Part shown: positions 17,370 to 26,070 of the stretch, piece after piece
How positions within the stretch are numbered: position 1 is the first letter of the stretch
Layout: the number at the start of each line of letters is the position of its first letter
NCBI GenBank assembly: GCA_964611575.1
Contig: CAZTAJ010000015.1
Location: 1 to 53,703, forward strand
Direction of reading: 5' to 3'
Length of the DNA stretch: 53,703 nucleotides
From: CAITUY01 sp964611575
GTDB lineage: Bacteria; Verrucomicrobiota; Kiritimatiellia; CAIKKV01; CAITUY01
Made by a program: the position numbers and the translations under genes
The notes under the pieces: generated by a model
Told to the model about the DNA's origin: nothing
What the model saw: only the letters and a program-made list of their open reading frames with translations
Databases searched by the model: none

Positions 17370-18713
17370 TTACGCCTTTGCCGGAACCAGTTCCCAATGG
17401 TGAGACTTCGGCTGAGCCGCCTCACGGATTTTGGCATCTGACTCCTTCACCTTTATGGTCGCTTCGGCGAGCTGATCCTTCTGTTCCTGCCCGCCACTGG
17501 TGGCAACCGCCTTCGACAGACCCCGCCACCGTCCCACCCCGTATTCCTTGGCCTCCACCAGTTGGAGGATCGAGCGGCACTGGTCGGCGATGGGGCCTTT
17601 GTCCAAAAGGCCCATATTCCAGCCCTTGGCAAGTTCGGCCGCGGACACCGTCGCCACCTTCACGCCATCCACGCTCACGTCATAGCGGTCCGCCTTCAGG
17701 CCTGTCACCGTCAGCAGATACTGGCTCAGGTTGGCGATACTGTCGGCCACCGTCACAGCCGGCCGCGCATCGTCCGAAATCGGGAAAGGAAGCGCCTCAT
17801 CGAGACGGTCGAATGAGAGCGTGTCGCCGGCCGTCTTGACGTTCTCAACTTTGCACTGAACGACCTCGCCGGCCATGCCGGTCTTGGCATCGATCGTCGC
17901 ATGACTGACCAATCCCGGGGCCTTGAGTCCGGTCAGCAACGCCGCCGCCATGGTAAGCTGACCGACCGGCCCCGGGTGAACGGGATCGCCCATCATGGCC
18001 ACCGGCTGCTTCTCCATCTTGCTCCAGACGTCCAGGAACGCCTTGGCATGCTGGGCGCCGGCAAGGTCCGGCTGGGCGGCAAGCAGTTTGCCGAGGGACG
18101 TCAACTGATTGGCGACATTTTCCATCGGCTTGTTCTGTCCCCACAATTGCGCCAGCGGAGTATACTGGTCCGTATAGGGAATCTTCTCCTGTTCGGAGAG
18201 TGTTCTCAGGACCTCTGTACAGGCTTTGAGCCGGCTGTTGCCCGGGTCCGCATTCACCAGAAGGGTCCCGTTGTTCACGGGGCTGGGGGAGAACAACACC
18301 GGACGCGCATGGGTCGAACGAATCTTGGCCAGCAACCCGCTCATGCCATCCCTGTATGTATTCGTCGTGAAGTCGCGCTGACCCTGGTCGTTCATCCCGA
18401 GTTCGACCGACACCACAGTCGGTGCCCAGGCAGCCACATCCCACGCGAAGCGGTCCATGGCTTTCGGAATGGTATCGCCGCTGACTCCGGAATTACGGAA
18501 GCAAAACGCGATCTTCGGGAAACGGGCATAGCAGAAGGCTTCGAAATAGTTGGAATGCAGATGCTGGGCCGTGATGCTGTCGCCGACCATCACCCAGGTG
18601 TCGCCGTCCTTCAGCGGGAACTCACCTTGCGCCTGCGCGACAAACACCCCGAGTCCAAATACGGCCGCGCCAAACACACTGGTCATCCATCTCGTTAAAT
18701 CGGTGATCTTCAT
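17370..18713 (-). CDS. Secreted SGNH/GDSL-type esterase with C-terminal beta domain
   Basis: A 447-residue protein. A signal peptide is seen in 'SVFGAAVFGLGVFVAQAQG' (cleavage near residue 28). The SGNH blocks are in order: I 'VMVGDSITAQ' (S46 nucleophile), II 'NSGVSGDTI' (G79), III 'VELGMNDQ' (N108) and V 'GDPVHPGPVG' (D243, H246). About 200 further residues form a beta domain ('YLLTVTGLKADRYDVSVDG') and a charged C-terminal helix region. The start ATG (18711-18713) has AGGAG upstream; the frame remains open far upstream through a dispersed repeat. Such proteins deacetylate polysaccharides in the periplasm or outside. It is probably co-transcribed with the GH42-like genes, although a repeat-bearing gap of 197 bases precedes it. 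Confidence 0.88.
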   Translation of the reverse strand: MKITDLTRWMTSVFGAAVFGLGVFVAQAQGEFPLKDGDTWVMVGDSITAQHLHSNYFEAFCYARFPKIAFCFRNSGVSGDTIPKAMDRFAWDVAAWAPTVVSVELGMNDQGQRDFTTNTYRDGMSGLLAKIRSTHARPVLFSPSPVNNGTLLVNADPGNSRLKACTEVLRTLSEQEKIPYTDQYTPLAQLWGQNKPMENVANQLTSLGKLLAAQPDLAGAQHAKAFLDVWSKMEKQPVAMMGDPVHPGPVGQLTMAAALLTGLKAPGLVSHATIDAKTGMAGEVVQCKVENVKTAGDTLSFDRLDEALPFPISDDARPAVTVADSIANLSQYLLTVTGLKADRYDVSVDGVKVATVSAAELAKGWNMGLLDKGPIADQCRSILQLVEAKEYGVGRWRGLSKAVATSGGQEQKDQLAEATIKVKESDAKIREAAQPKSHHWELVPAKA

Positions 18714-18742
18714 GCTTGTTGTTCTCCTGATTCCTTGACGAC

Positions 18743-18820
18743 ATGCGACGCAAACGCGTCGCATCTTCTTGGGAGGGACGGCGTGTCGCCGTCCGCGGCG
18801 CGCAACATGCGCGCCCTCCC
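18743..18820. repeat. Palindromic dispersed repeat, copy A (hairpin plus 50-bp three-way-junction core)
   Basis: 18743-18764 is a perfect hairpin, ATGCGACGC-AAAC-GCGTCGCAT. The core at 18771-18820 can fold as GGGAGG, then GACGGCG-TGT-CGCCGTC, then GCGCGC-AACAT-GCGCGC, closed by CCTCCC. The 50-bp core is identical at 49814-49863, and its right part occurs at 48571-48602. Similarity between copies A and B continues for about 100 bases to the right ('AGCC...TTGGGA...CACGTG...TGCGACAT...CAGCC...AAACCGC'). Confidence 0.8.
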
Positions 18821-18910
18821 ATGGGTTGCGGACGGTAGCCCTCCTTGGGACATTCGCATACTTCCACGTGATCGTGCGACATGTCATTATCGACATCCTT
18901 GCAGTTTGGC

Positions 18911-21900
18911 CTAACCGCCTGCAGCCCAAACCGCTTGGCGTCCCTGTGGGACGCCAGCTACTTGCCCGGATAACTGTCGACCCACGTGGGGGGGGACAAT
19001 TCCAGCCGGCACCATCCGGACGACTTTGAGCGGCGAATCACCCTGACGCCAGTCCAGGATCATCCCCTTTTCCCGCAATTCCTTGCCGCTGCGCCGTCCG
19101 ATTCGGCGGTCGGACACCATTTCATCGCAGAAGAAGTCCCCATCCGGGCATTGCGGGAACTTTACCCGGAAGCTGCCGAACTGCCATTCCAGGTAGAAGA
19201 GCCCGTAGTGACGCTTGAGCGTCTTGTTCGCGAGCTCCGTGAAATTAGGGACTTCCGCATCCTTCAGCGGATTGACCACCTTGGCCCAGTCCGCCGCGCG
19301 GGTCATCATGTTCTTGAGTTTATGGCCACTGATGTCCGGGGTTCCCCAGAAGACGATGACCTCACCCTTGCCGACCTGATGCAAGGACGCCGCCGCGCCC
19401 CCGTCGGCAAACTGGGCAAACACGATTCCGCCCGGCTGGTGCCCCGGGTAATAGCCGAAGTAGTCCGTTTCAGGGATCCAGCGATAGGAATACTGCCAGA
19501 AATTGGCAATAACGTCCGGGCTCTTCAATTGCTCGCGCATCGTGCTTACCGTCTGGAAGTCAACGGAACTGTTATCGGGAAACAGCGGATTCGGCCTGGT
19601 CGTCTTTGCGGACACATGCCCGTTCACGACATACGGCGCGGCCGGAACAGCGATTCCCAATGCCTTGAGAAGTTGGAAGGGGTCGCTCCCGAGTTCCGGG
19701 ACATGTTTTCCGGTATTGGCCGCGATGATCATTTTGGAGCCGCCCTCCTTGACCATGCTCACATAACGGTTGAACGTCTGGAGCGAGATCACTTCATCGA
19801 GGATGTTCGGGACGACCAGCTTGAAGGAGGCATCCGGGAAGGCGCTCAGTTCGGCATGGGGGATCCCGTCGTCTTCCAGCAGGGAGAACCAGCGGCGGAG
19901 ATCCCCAAGCCGGGCGCCGAAGGTGGTGCGGTGCTTGGTGAAGAGGGTTCCCTTATCCTGATGCACGGCAATTTCCGCCGTTTGAGGGAGGAGTTCCGCC
20001 TGGTGAAGTTCCCGCAGCAAGGGTTTGAACTTCTCATAGCGGTCGAGGGCATAGAACGCGCCCTGATGTCGCAGCAGGTCCAGCGTGGGAACCGGGGAAT
20101 AGTAGACATGCAGATTGGCGCCGCCCCCGCCCGCCTGTGAAATCATGGTCCAGATGGAAACGTCGAGTACCCACCCGTTCTTGCCCGGATCATTTTGTGC
20201 GCCCCACCCCAACGGATGGATGGGCTCCGTGATCCATCCGATGCCGCCCTTCAGCCAGGCCGCCTGGTACTCGCCGCGGTGGTCCAGTGAATGGTTCCCG
20301 CCGTTGTGGCCGTAATCCAATTTACCGTAGAGATCCGGATAGGAGGACGGCCTGCCATAGGCGATCGTAATCCGGTCGTCGTCATAGCTGCGGATGCCGT
20401 TGACGGCCTTGGGGATCCAGAAGTCGGCGCCGAGACCGTTCTTGAACCGGCAGAAGTCCATCCACGACATGCGCAGATCGGGCTTTGCCCCGTCACGGAA
20501 CGTCGGCAGCGGGGGGGCAACCTCGTCGAAAGAGCGATAGGTGGCGCCCCAGCGTTTATTCAGGTCGGCGATCGAGAGCTTGAGCGTCTTCTGCAGATAC
20601 TCGCGGAAACTCTCGGCGGCAATCGGGGAGTATCCCGCGATCGTCCCAGCCCACGGCTGGTCGACCACGATCCACTCTCCAGCCGGCAACATGATGTAAT
20701 ATCCTTCGAAGGCCGTATGGCGATTGTAACGGTCATAGAAGGCCCGATAAGCATCCAGCCACATCTTGTTGAGCGCCGGATCGGTCACTTCGTAAGCGCC
20801 GTAGGAGAGCATGTCGATCACGGCCCCCTCCGCGGAAATCTGGCGCGAGAATTTCCCCCAGCGGTAGGGACCGGAATGCTTGTCGGCATGGGCAAACCGT
20901 ACCGTCACTTTGCAGCCGTAGTCGGCGGCGGCATCCATGACGTCATCCAGCACGGCAAAGTCATAGACCCCCGGCAGGATCTCGAAGTCGTTCAATTCCA
21001 CCATATAGGTGTGGTGCGGCACAAACTCGTGCGTGTTCGCCAGATACTCACGGAAAGTGCGGTGCAGCTCGCCAAACGTCAGGGCACCCGGCTTGTTGTC
21101 GGCATCCGCAATGCAATACGTGAGACGGTTGTAAGGGATCTTCTTGATCTCGCGGCGGTCCGTCCTCATCCCGGGCTTGTCGCGATGCTCCGCCGGATTG
21201 GTCTTCCGCCCGAAGAAGTAGGTGCGCAGGTCAATGGTCTTCCCGGCTTCGGTGAGCGTGAGCACCAGGCGAAATGCGGTGAACGCGCCTTGGGGTTCAA
21301 ATGCGAGCACAACGTCCCGGGGTTGGGCGTCCGGGAACGTCAAGGCCTGGTCCCCCGTGCTGAGCACATCCTTGCAGTAATACGGATACAGCCGGTACTG
21401 CAACTTTACGTCCTTCTTTCCCTTCGGGAAGATGCGGACGGTCACCTGGTACGGTTCGTTTGACGCGCAGACGCCTTTCCGCGGGTCTCCCGGATTGAGG
21501 CGCATGTAGCCGATTGACGGCGCCTCGGTCAGCGCGACCGGTTTGAGCGGGACCGTGTCGGGATTGCCGAGAACCTGGTGCTTGATGAATCCGCTGGTGA
21601 CCGTGGATCCGTCCTCGGCGATCACCTGGTAGTCGATCCAGTAGTGCCCATCCGGACCGAGCGGAAACTCAAGTTCGTGCCGGCCACTTGCCGGATCGGC
21701 GGGGTCGAATGCAAGCGTCCGGCGAAACTCCCGAACCGGAGTCCCCTGGAACTCATCGGTGACTTGCGCGGCAAACGTGTATTGGCCTTTCTCCTTGAGG
21801 AACGCATCGGCGTAGGCGAACGGATGGGCGAACGGCACCTTGAAAGGCTTCTCTTCAATCTCGCCGAGGTAGAGGACGCCCTTCACGGATTTGTCCGGAC

Positions 21901-22636
21901 CCTTGCCCCGGCCCGCATCGGCGGCGGACGCAGCCTGCGTGACGTGCAGGCGAATCCCGATCAGCTCCAGTTTCCCGTCCGGGCGCGAATTATCCGGAGT
22001 CCCCCCCGTTGCATACATGTCCTGGGCCGCTGCGCCGGCTTCGCCTGCGAAGAATCCCGCGGTTGAATACGCATTCCAGCCCTTCGCGGATGGATTCAGA
22101 TTGCCGCCCTTCCCCGGCACAAAATAAAACAGTTCCCCATTGGCATCCCTGACGATGGGCTGCAACACCACCGCGTTATGGACTTCCCGGCTGTCCGGAA
22201 TGAGGCCCTTTGATTCGAAGCAGATGCGTTCTGTATCCGGCGAAAGCGCCCGGGGCTTTTTCAAAAGGATATCCGCGTCACAGATGAAACGCGTCCGGTT
22301 GCCGTGGAGGACCGGGACGGTCGGCAGCAGATCGTACTGAATGGCGAAAAGACCGTTCTGGACGGTCAGTTCCACCGTTCCATTCGTCGTTTCCGGCTTC
22401 ACCCATTCCCCCGCCCCAGGCGGAGGAAGCGCTGCGGCCTCGACAGCGGCAATCAGCACGGCACCAAACAGATGTCTGATGACTGAACCTTGCAGAAGTG
22501 AGTTACTGACGGAACGACAGGTAGGGCCGGGTTTATCCCGGCCATCCTGCCTTGCAGGACGAGCGCGTCTGGCCGGGATAAACCCGGCCCTACCCCATAC
22601 ATCGTTACGCATTTGCACAAGGCTCGATAGATGCAT
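18911..22636 (-). CDS. GH42-like secreted glycoside hydrolase A (REP at 5' end, probable frameshift at 3' end)
   Basis: The frame encodes about 1241 residues and is a full-length paralogue of the 26071 gene. It has N-terminal beta domains to about residue 510. A TIM barrel follows, with 'VTVRFAHADKHSGPYRWGKF', 'YYIMLPAGEWIVVDQPW' (acid/base Glu about 650) and 'GGIGWITEPIHPLGWG' (nucleophile candidate Glu about 804). A Rossmann-like 'trimerisation' domain ends it ('SKMIIAANTGKHVPELGSDP', 'VIVFWGTPDISGHKL'). The order resembles GH42 beta-galactosidases but the protein is far longer. ATG 22636 has GGAG...GGGGA upstream. The first 60 codons run through a REP palindrome; the hydrophobic export segment follows it ('HLFGAVLIAAVEAAALPPP'). 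A G8 tract near 18991-18998 probably shifts the true C-terminus; in the other frame it ends 'WVDSYPGK' with a stop at 18958-18960. Confidence 0.8.
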   Translation of the reverse strand: MHLSSLVQMRNDVWGRAGFIPARRARPARQDGRDKPGPTCRSVSNSLLQGSVIRHLFGAVLIAAVEAAALPPPGAGEWVKPETTNGTVELTVQNGLFAIQYDLLPTVPVLHGNRTRFICDADILLKKPRALSPDTERICFESKGLIPDSREVHNAVVLQPIVRDANGELFYFVPGKGGNLNPSAKGWNAYSTAGFFAGEAGAAAQDMYATGGTPDNSRPDGKLELIGIRLHVTQAASAADAGRGKGPDKSVKGVLYLGEIEEKPFKVPFAHPFAYADAFLKEKGQYTFAAQVTDEFQGTPVREFRRTLAFDPADPASGRHELEFPLGPDGHYWIDYQVIAEDGSTVTSGFIKHQVLGNPDTVPLKPVALTEAPSIGYMRLNPGDPRKGVCASNEPYQVTVRIFPKGKKDVKLQYRLYPYYCKDVLSTGDQALTFPDAQPRDVVLAFEPQGAFTAFRLVLTLTEAGKTIDLRTYFFGRKTNPAEHRDKPGMRTDRREIKKIPYNRLTYCIADADNKPGALTFGELHRTFREYLANTHEFVPHHTYMVELNDFEILPGVYDFAVLDDVMDAAADYGCKVTVRFAHADKHSGPYRWGKFSRQISAEGAVIDMLSYGAYEVTDPALNKMWLDAYRAFYDRYNRHTAFEGYYIMLPAGEWIVVDQPWAGTIAGYSPIAAESFREYLQKTLKLSIADLNKRWGATYRSFDEVAPPLPTFRDGAKPDLRMSWMDFCRFKNGLGADFWIPKAVNGIRSYDDDRITIAYGRPSSYPDLYGKLDYGHNGGNHSLDHRGEYQAAWLKGGIGWITEPIHPLGWGAQNDPGKNGWVLDVSIWTMISQAGGGGANLHVYYSPVPTLDLLRHQGAFYALDRYEKFKPLLRELHQAELLPQTAEIAVHQDKGTLFTKHRTTFGARLGDLRRWFSLLEDDGIPHAELSAFPDASFKLVVPNILDEVISLQTFNRYVSMVKEGGSKMIIAANTGKHVPELGSDPFQLLKALGIAVPAAPYVVNGHVSAKTTRPNPLFPDNSSVDFQTVSTMREQLKSPDVIANFWQYSYRWIPETDYFGYYPGHQPGGIVFAQFADGGAAASLHQVGKGEVIVFWGTPDISGHKLKNMMTRAADWAKVVNPLKDAEVPNFTELANKTLKRHYGLFYLEWQFGSFRVKFPQCPDGDFFCDEMVSDRRIGRRSGKELREKGMILDWRQGDSPLKVVRMVPAGIVPPHVGRQLSGQVAGVPQGRQAVWAAGG
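22520..22594. repeat. REP-type palindrome: perfect 25-bp inverted repeats around a small hairpin
   Basis: 22520-22544 begins GGTAGGGCCGGGTTTATCCC, and its exact reverse complement lies at 22570-22594. The 25-bp spacer contains a second hairpin, TCCTGC-CTT-GCAGGA (22545-22559). Related arms occur at 46727-46751 (identical 25 bp) and 48512-48535. It lies inside the extended 5' frame of the 18911-22636 gene. Confidence 0.85.
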
Positions 22637-22650
22637 TGTCCCCAACTCCG

Positions 22651-25600
22651 TCAGTTCCGTTTCAGCTTGTAGATCGCCACTTCGCGCTTGGCCAGACGAA
22701 CCTGCAGTCCGTCTCCCGCCAATTGTTGGGCCGTCTGCTTGAGATTGACCTGGCCATTGATGAGTTCGCCGATCTGGTAATTCCCCGTGGGGAGTTTCGC
22801 TTTCACCGTCGCCGTGTTCGCGTCATCGCTCCCGACGTTGTTCCGCATGACCAGCAGATACCAGGTGTCGCTGTTCTTGTCCTTTATCAGGTTGGTCCAG
22901 AAACAGCGGGAATCGCACTCGACCGGGAGATCCGCCCCGCACATCTCGGCCACCGCGCGCACCAGGGGATAATCCTTTTCACCCACGTTTGCCGGCGGCT
23001 GTACTTCCTGCGACCAGATCACAAACAACCGGCCTTTGCCGAACTCTTTGACGCTGAGCGCCGGGGTGCTCTGGGCGTCGCTGAACACCGCCAGGGTCTT
23101 GCCCGGCTGAACACCGGCGGTCCACGTGTGTCGCATGGCGCCCATATTGGTCCGGTTGGCGAGCTCGCTCCCCGGGGCGCCCGCCACCTTCCCATACGCG
23201 CCCTCGCGGAGGGTTTCCGGCGGATTAAACCCGAAGGTCTTCAGCAGGACCCAATCCGCATCGTCATCCTCAACGCTGTAACGCCCGGTTTCGGCGTACA
23301 TCAGGAGGTTGCCGCCGTTCGTCACGATCCCGGCCAACTCACCCATGACCTGGTTTTCCAGGGTCAACAGGCCGCTCAGCGGCACGACGATCAGCTTCGC
23401 CTGCTTCCAGTTCGTTCCGGGAGCGACGCCGAACGGAATCTGCGAATCCAGGAGAACCCGGGTGGACCAGGTGTCGCCGCCTCCGTTGAACGTGGACTTG
23501 CGTTCAAGCCGACCCCCGTTGATGTTCCTGAAATAGCGGATATCCCCGGCCAGCGGACGCGCTGAACGAAGTTCCGTCCAGATCGGCATGAATTTCTCGA
23601 ACCGATTCAGTGCGATCGGATCTTTCCGGAGCGGTTCCAGCGAATTCGAACGCAGGTAGACGTCTGCCGGGAAGAACATCTTGCAGCTCGAATTCGCTCC
23701 GCCGCCCATCATCATCGAGAAAAGACTCGTATCGAGGCGCGTCGGATACTCCGCCGCCCAATTCGACACGGACACTTCCTCCGCCCGCTGCGGCATGCCG
23801 CTATCCGCCGCCTGGATCAGGCCATAGGCGAACATTTCCGGGCGCTCGCAGCCGCCATTGGCCGTCATGACGTTGAACGGCTTCAGTTCCTCCCGCGCTC
23901 CGCCGTAGATCATGATCAGGCGGGCTGGATCGCGTTTGCGGATCTCCTGCACGTTCTCCCGTATGAACTCGTCCACCGATTCCTCCCGGAAGGAGATCCA
24001 GTCGAGCCAGAACACATTGGCCGCCTTCGCCCCGTGTACGGGCGGCATGACGTCATCAAAAGCCTTAAACGACGTCTTCCACGCCTGGTTCGCCGCCTTG
24101 ACGGTCCGGTATTTGGCTTCCATCGCTTTCCGGAAGTTGCCGAGGGTGAACGGGTCGAAGCCTTCGAACCAGCCCTTGTAGGAGGCTTCGCCGGGATGCT
24201 CGATCAGGATGTAATAGCTCGCCAACGCCGGATCATTGCGGCAATGCGAGACCAGGTTTTCCACAAACCGAATCGCCGCGCTCCGGATGACCGGCGACTG
24301 GAACGTGTTCAAGCGTGCGCCATGGAACAGATACGTATTGTGCCCGAAGATCTGACCCTCGGGGTTCTGCGTGTAGTGCGACGGAACCCATTCCGGCGCG
24401 TGAAAGCTGATGAACAGTTGCACGGCGATGCCCCGCTCCTTCGCATGGCGCAGCAAAGCGTCTATTTCACTGAAGTCATAGGCGCCGGGGAGCGCTTCGA
24501 CTTCATTCCAGGACGCCCGCACTTCGAAGTTCGTGGTTATCGGAGCGGTGACATCCATCACCTTCTTGATCTTGTCCACATCGTCCCGCCCGTGGTTACT
24601 GATGTGCGCGTCGAAATAGAAGAGCGGCTTTTCCCCGTCGATCACCTGCCTTGCCGTGGGGATCCCCGGGGGCAGCGAAAAGGCCCCCTCGGTCACGTCT
24701 TCCTTCCGGCCGAGGGTCCGAACACTCTGGTCCACCATGACCCCGTCCTTGAACTGCATCGCCGTCACCTGGTAGATGCCGCTTTTCAGACCGGACAGAT
24801 CAAGCGTGAGTTCCTGACCGGCGCCGGATGCGTCCGTTTCTTTCTGCGCCAGAACGGTTCCGGTCTTGTCGGCAACCTCGACCTTGCCCATCGTTCCTTC
24901 CGCATCGAGGAACTTCACGTTCAATATCCAGGGCTCCCCAGCGAGCCAGACCAGGCTCTTGCGTTCCGGACTGATCCGGATGCCGCTCGTGCCAATCTTC
25001 TTCTTGGCGGAGATCTCCCGCGGCAGTCTCTGTCTGTCTCCGGTGATGACATAGAGACGATACTCATCCTCTTTGATGCTGACCTTGTTGGTGATGGTGT
25101 TGCCGGCGCGGACTTTGACCGACACCCAGTAGGTCCCGGGTTGGGTGACCGGGAACTCAATCCGTTTGGCAAGTTGGAGGGTGACCGGCAGGGCCGCTTT
25201 CGGATCGGTTTCAAACGAGGCGCTTCCCGTCAGAAAAGGCTGCCCGTCATACTGCCTGCGGATACCCCAGTCGATCTGGAATTGTCGTTGCCGGTATCCC
25301 CACCAGCCCAAAATATCGCCGTAGCAGAGGCTTGGCTTTCCGTCGATCTCCCCAAAACACTCCTGATCGTTGAACTGGTAATACAGCGCGCTATGGTGCG
25401 TGACATCGGTAAGCTGGAAATTCCGGAAGTAGAGGGTTGTCTCTTCCGGTTTGGCCGCCTCCGATTCGGTTCCGATCTCCAATCCCACCAGCTTCAAAGG
25501 CGGGACCGGCTGCTTGTTGAGCGGCTCCACGGAGCGGAAGCTCTGGCGCGTGAACGCCCGCATGCCCCTGGTGCGGAACCTGACCTCGCCCACGCGGAGA

Positions 25601-25992
25601 AGCCCGCCGGCGAAACGCCCGCCCAGGAACATGCTCCGCTTGGAAAAGGAGTGGGATTCCTGATCGAATTGAAAGAGAGTCCCCTTCGAGTCGGTGACCA
25701 GGGCATAGACCATCACCTCCCGGACGTCCTGAATCGCGCCGTTCCAGACCAGCTCGCTTCCGTTCGGAATATCGACCGGCGTCTTCAGAAGAAGACGGCA
25801 GGAATGCGTTTTGTCGACATGGGTTTTGATCGCGAGCCAATCCGCCATGTCACCCATCTCAAGCAGCTTCTTGTCCGGATTCTGAACGGTCCATGCGGCG
25901 GACTTGTTGAGTGCAGGCAGCGGCACTTCACCTGCCCCGGCCCCGTTGACGGCCAGCAGCAACGCCGCCGTGATGATTCGTGTGTAGTGCAT
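22651..25992 (-). CDS. GH42-like secreted glycoside hydrolase B
   Basis: A 1113-residue protein. ATG at 25990-25992 has GGTGAGG upstream and a signal peptide 'IITAALLLAVNGAGAGEV'. N-terminal beta domains occupy about 30-500. A TIM barrel follows: 'PLFYFDAHISNHGRDDVDKI', 'ITTNFEVRASWNEVEALPG', 'VQLFISFHAPEWVPSHY', 'YYILIEHPGEASYKGWF' (acid/base Glu about 601). The C-terminal part has a Rossmann-like domain 'KLIVVPLSGLLTLENQVMG' and a closing beta domain 'YQIGELINGQVNLKQTA'. It is related to but clearly diverged from the two neighbours of about 1200 residues and lacks their 'GWITEP' block in that form, so its nucleophile is less certain. It lies 78 bases after gene C and 14 bases before gene A, in the same orientation. 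Confidence 0.8.
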   Translation of the reverse strand: MHYTRIITAALLLAVNGAGAGEVPLPALNKSAAWTVQNPDKKLLEMGDMADWLAIKTHVDKTHSCRLLLKTPVDIPNGSELVWNGAIQDVREVMVYALVTDSKGTLFQFDQESHSFSKRSMFLGGRFAGGLLRVGEVRFRTRGMRAFTRQSFRSVEPLNKQPVPPLKLVGLEIGTESEAAKPEETTLYFRNFQLTDVTHHSALYYQFNDQECFGEIDGKPSLCYGDILGWWGYRQRQFQIDWGIRRQYDGQPFLTGSASFETDPKAALPVTLQLAKRIEFPVTQPGTYWVSVKVRAGNTITNKVSIKEDEYRLYVITGDRQRLPREISAKKKIGTSGIRISPERKSLVWLAGEPWILNVKFLDAEGTMGKVEVADKTGTVLAQKETDASGAGQELTLDLSGLKSGIYQVTAMQFKDGVMVDQSVRTLGRKEDVTEGAFSLPPGIPTARQVIDGEKPLFYFDAHISNHGRDDVDKIKKVMDVTAPITTNFEVRASWNEVEALPGAYDFSEIDALLRHAKERGIAVQLFISFHAPEWVPSHYTQNPEGQIFGHNTYLFHGARLNTFQSPVIRSAAIRFVENLVSHCRNDPALASYYILIEHPGEASYKGWFEGFDPFTLGNFRKAMEAKYRTVKAANQAWKTSFKAFDDVMPPVHGAKAANVFWLDWISFREESVDEFIRENVQEIRKRDPARLIMIYGGAREELKPFNVMTANGGCERPEMFAYGLIQAADSGMPQRAEEVSVSNWAAEYPTRLDTSLFSMMMGGGANSSCKMFFPADVYLRSNSLEPLRKDPIALNRFEKFMPIWTELRSARPLAGDIRYFRNINGGRLERKSTFNGGGDTWSTRVLLDSQIPFGVAPGTNWKQAKLIVVPLSGLLTLENQVMGELAGIVTNGGNLLMYAETGRYSVEDDDADWVLLKTFGFNPPETLREGAYGKVAGAPGSELANRTNMGAMRHTWTAGVQPGKTLAVFSDAQSTPALSVKEFGKGRLFVIWSQEVQPPANVGEKDYPLVRAVAEMCGADLPVECDSRCFWTNLIKDKNSDTWYLLVMRNNVGSDDANTATVKAKLPTGNYQIGELINGQVNLKQTAQQLAGDGLQVRLAKREVAIYKLKRN

Positions 25993-26036
25993 CGTTACCT
26001 CACCTTTCACATGGCTGACGCCCCGCTGGTTGCCGA

Positions 26037-26061
26037 GGCTGTAGGCTGTAGGCTGTAGGCT
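26037..26061. repeat. 7-bp tandem repeat GGCTGTA
   Basis: GGCTGTA is repeated three times and followed by GGCTTTTTA, in the 78-base gap between genes C and B of the GH42-like cluster. The same motif in reverse (AGCCTACAGCCTA) occurs at the right end of the copy B repeat near 49972. Confidence 0.7.
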
Positions 26062-26070
26062 TTTTATCGC

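Noticed and set aside
24034..26058. A 674-codon open frame on the + strand opposite GH42-like gene B
   Set aside because: Antisense artefact, no domain and no ribosome site.
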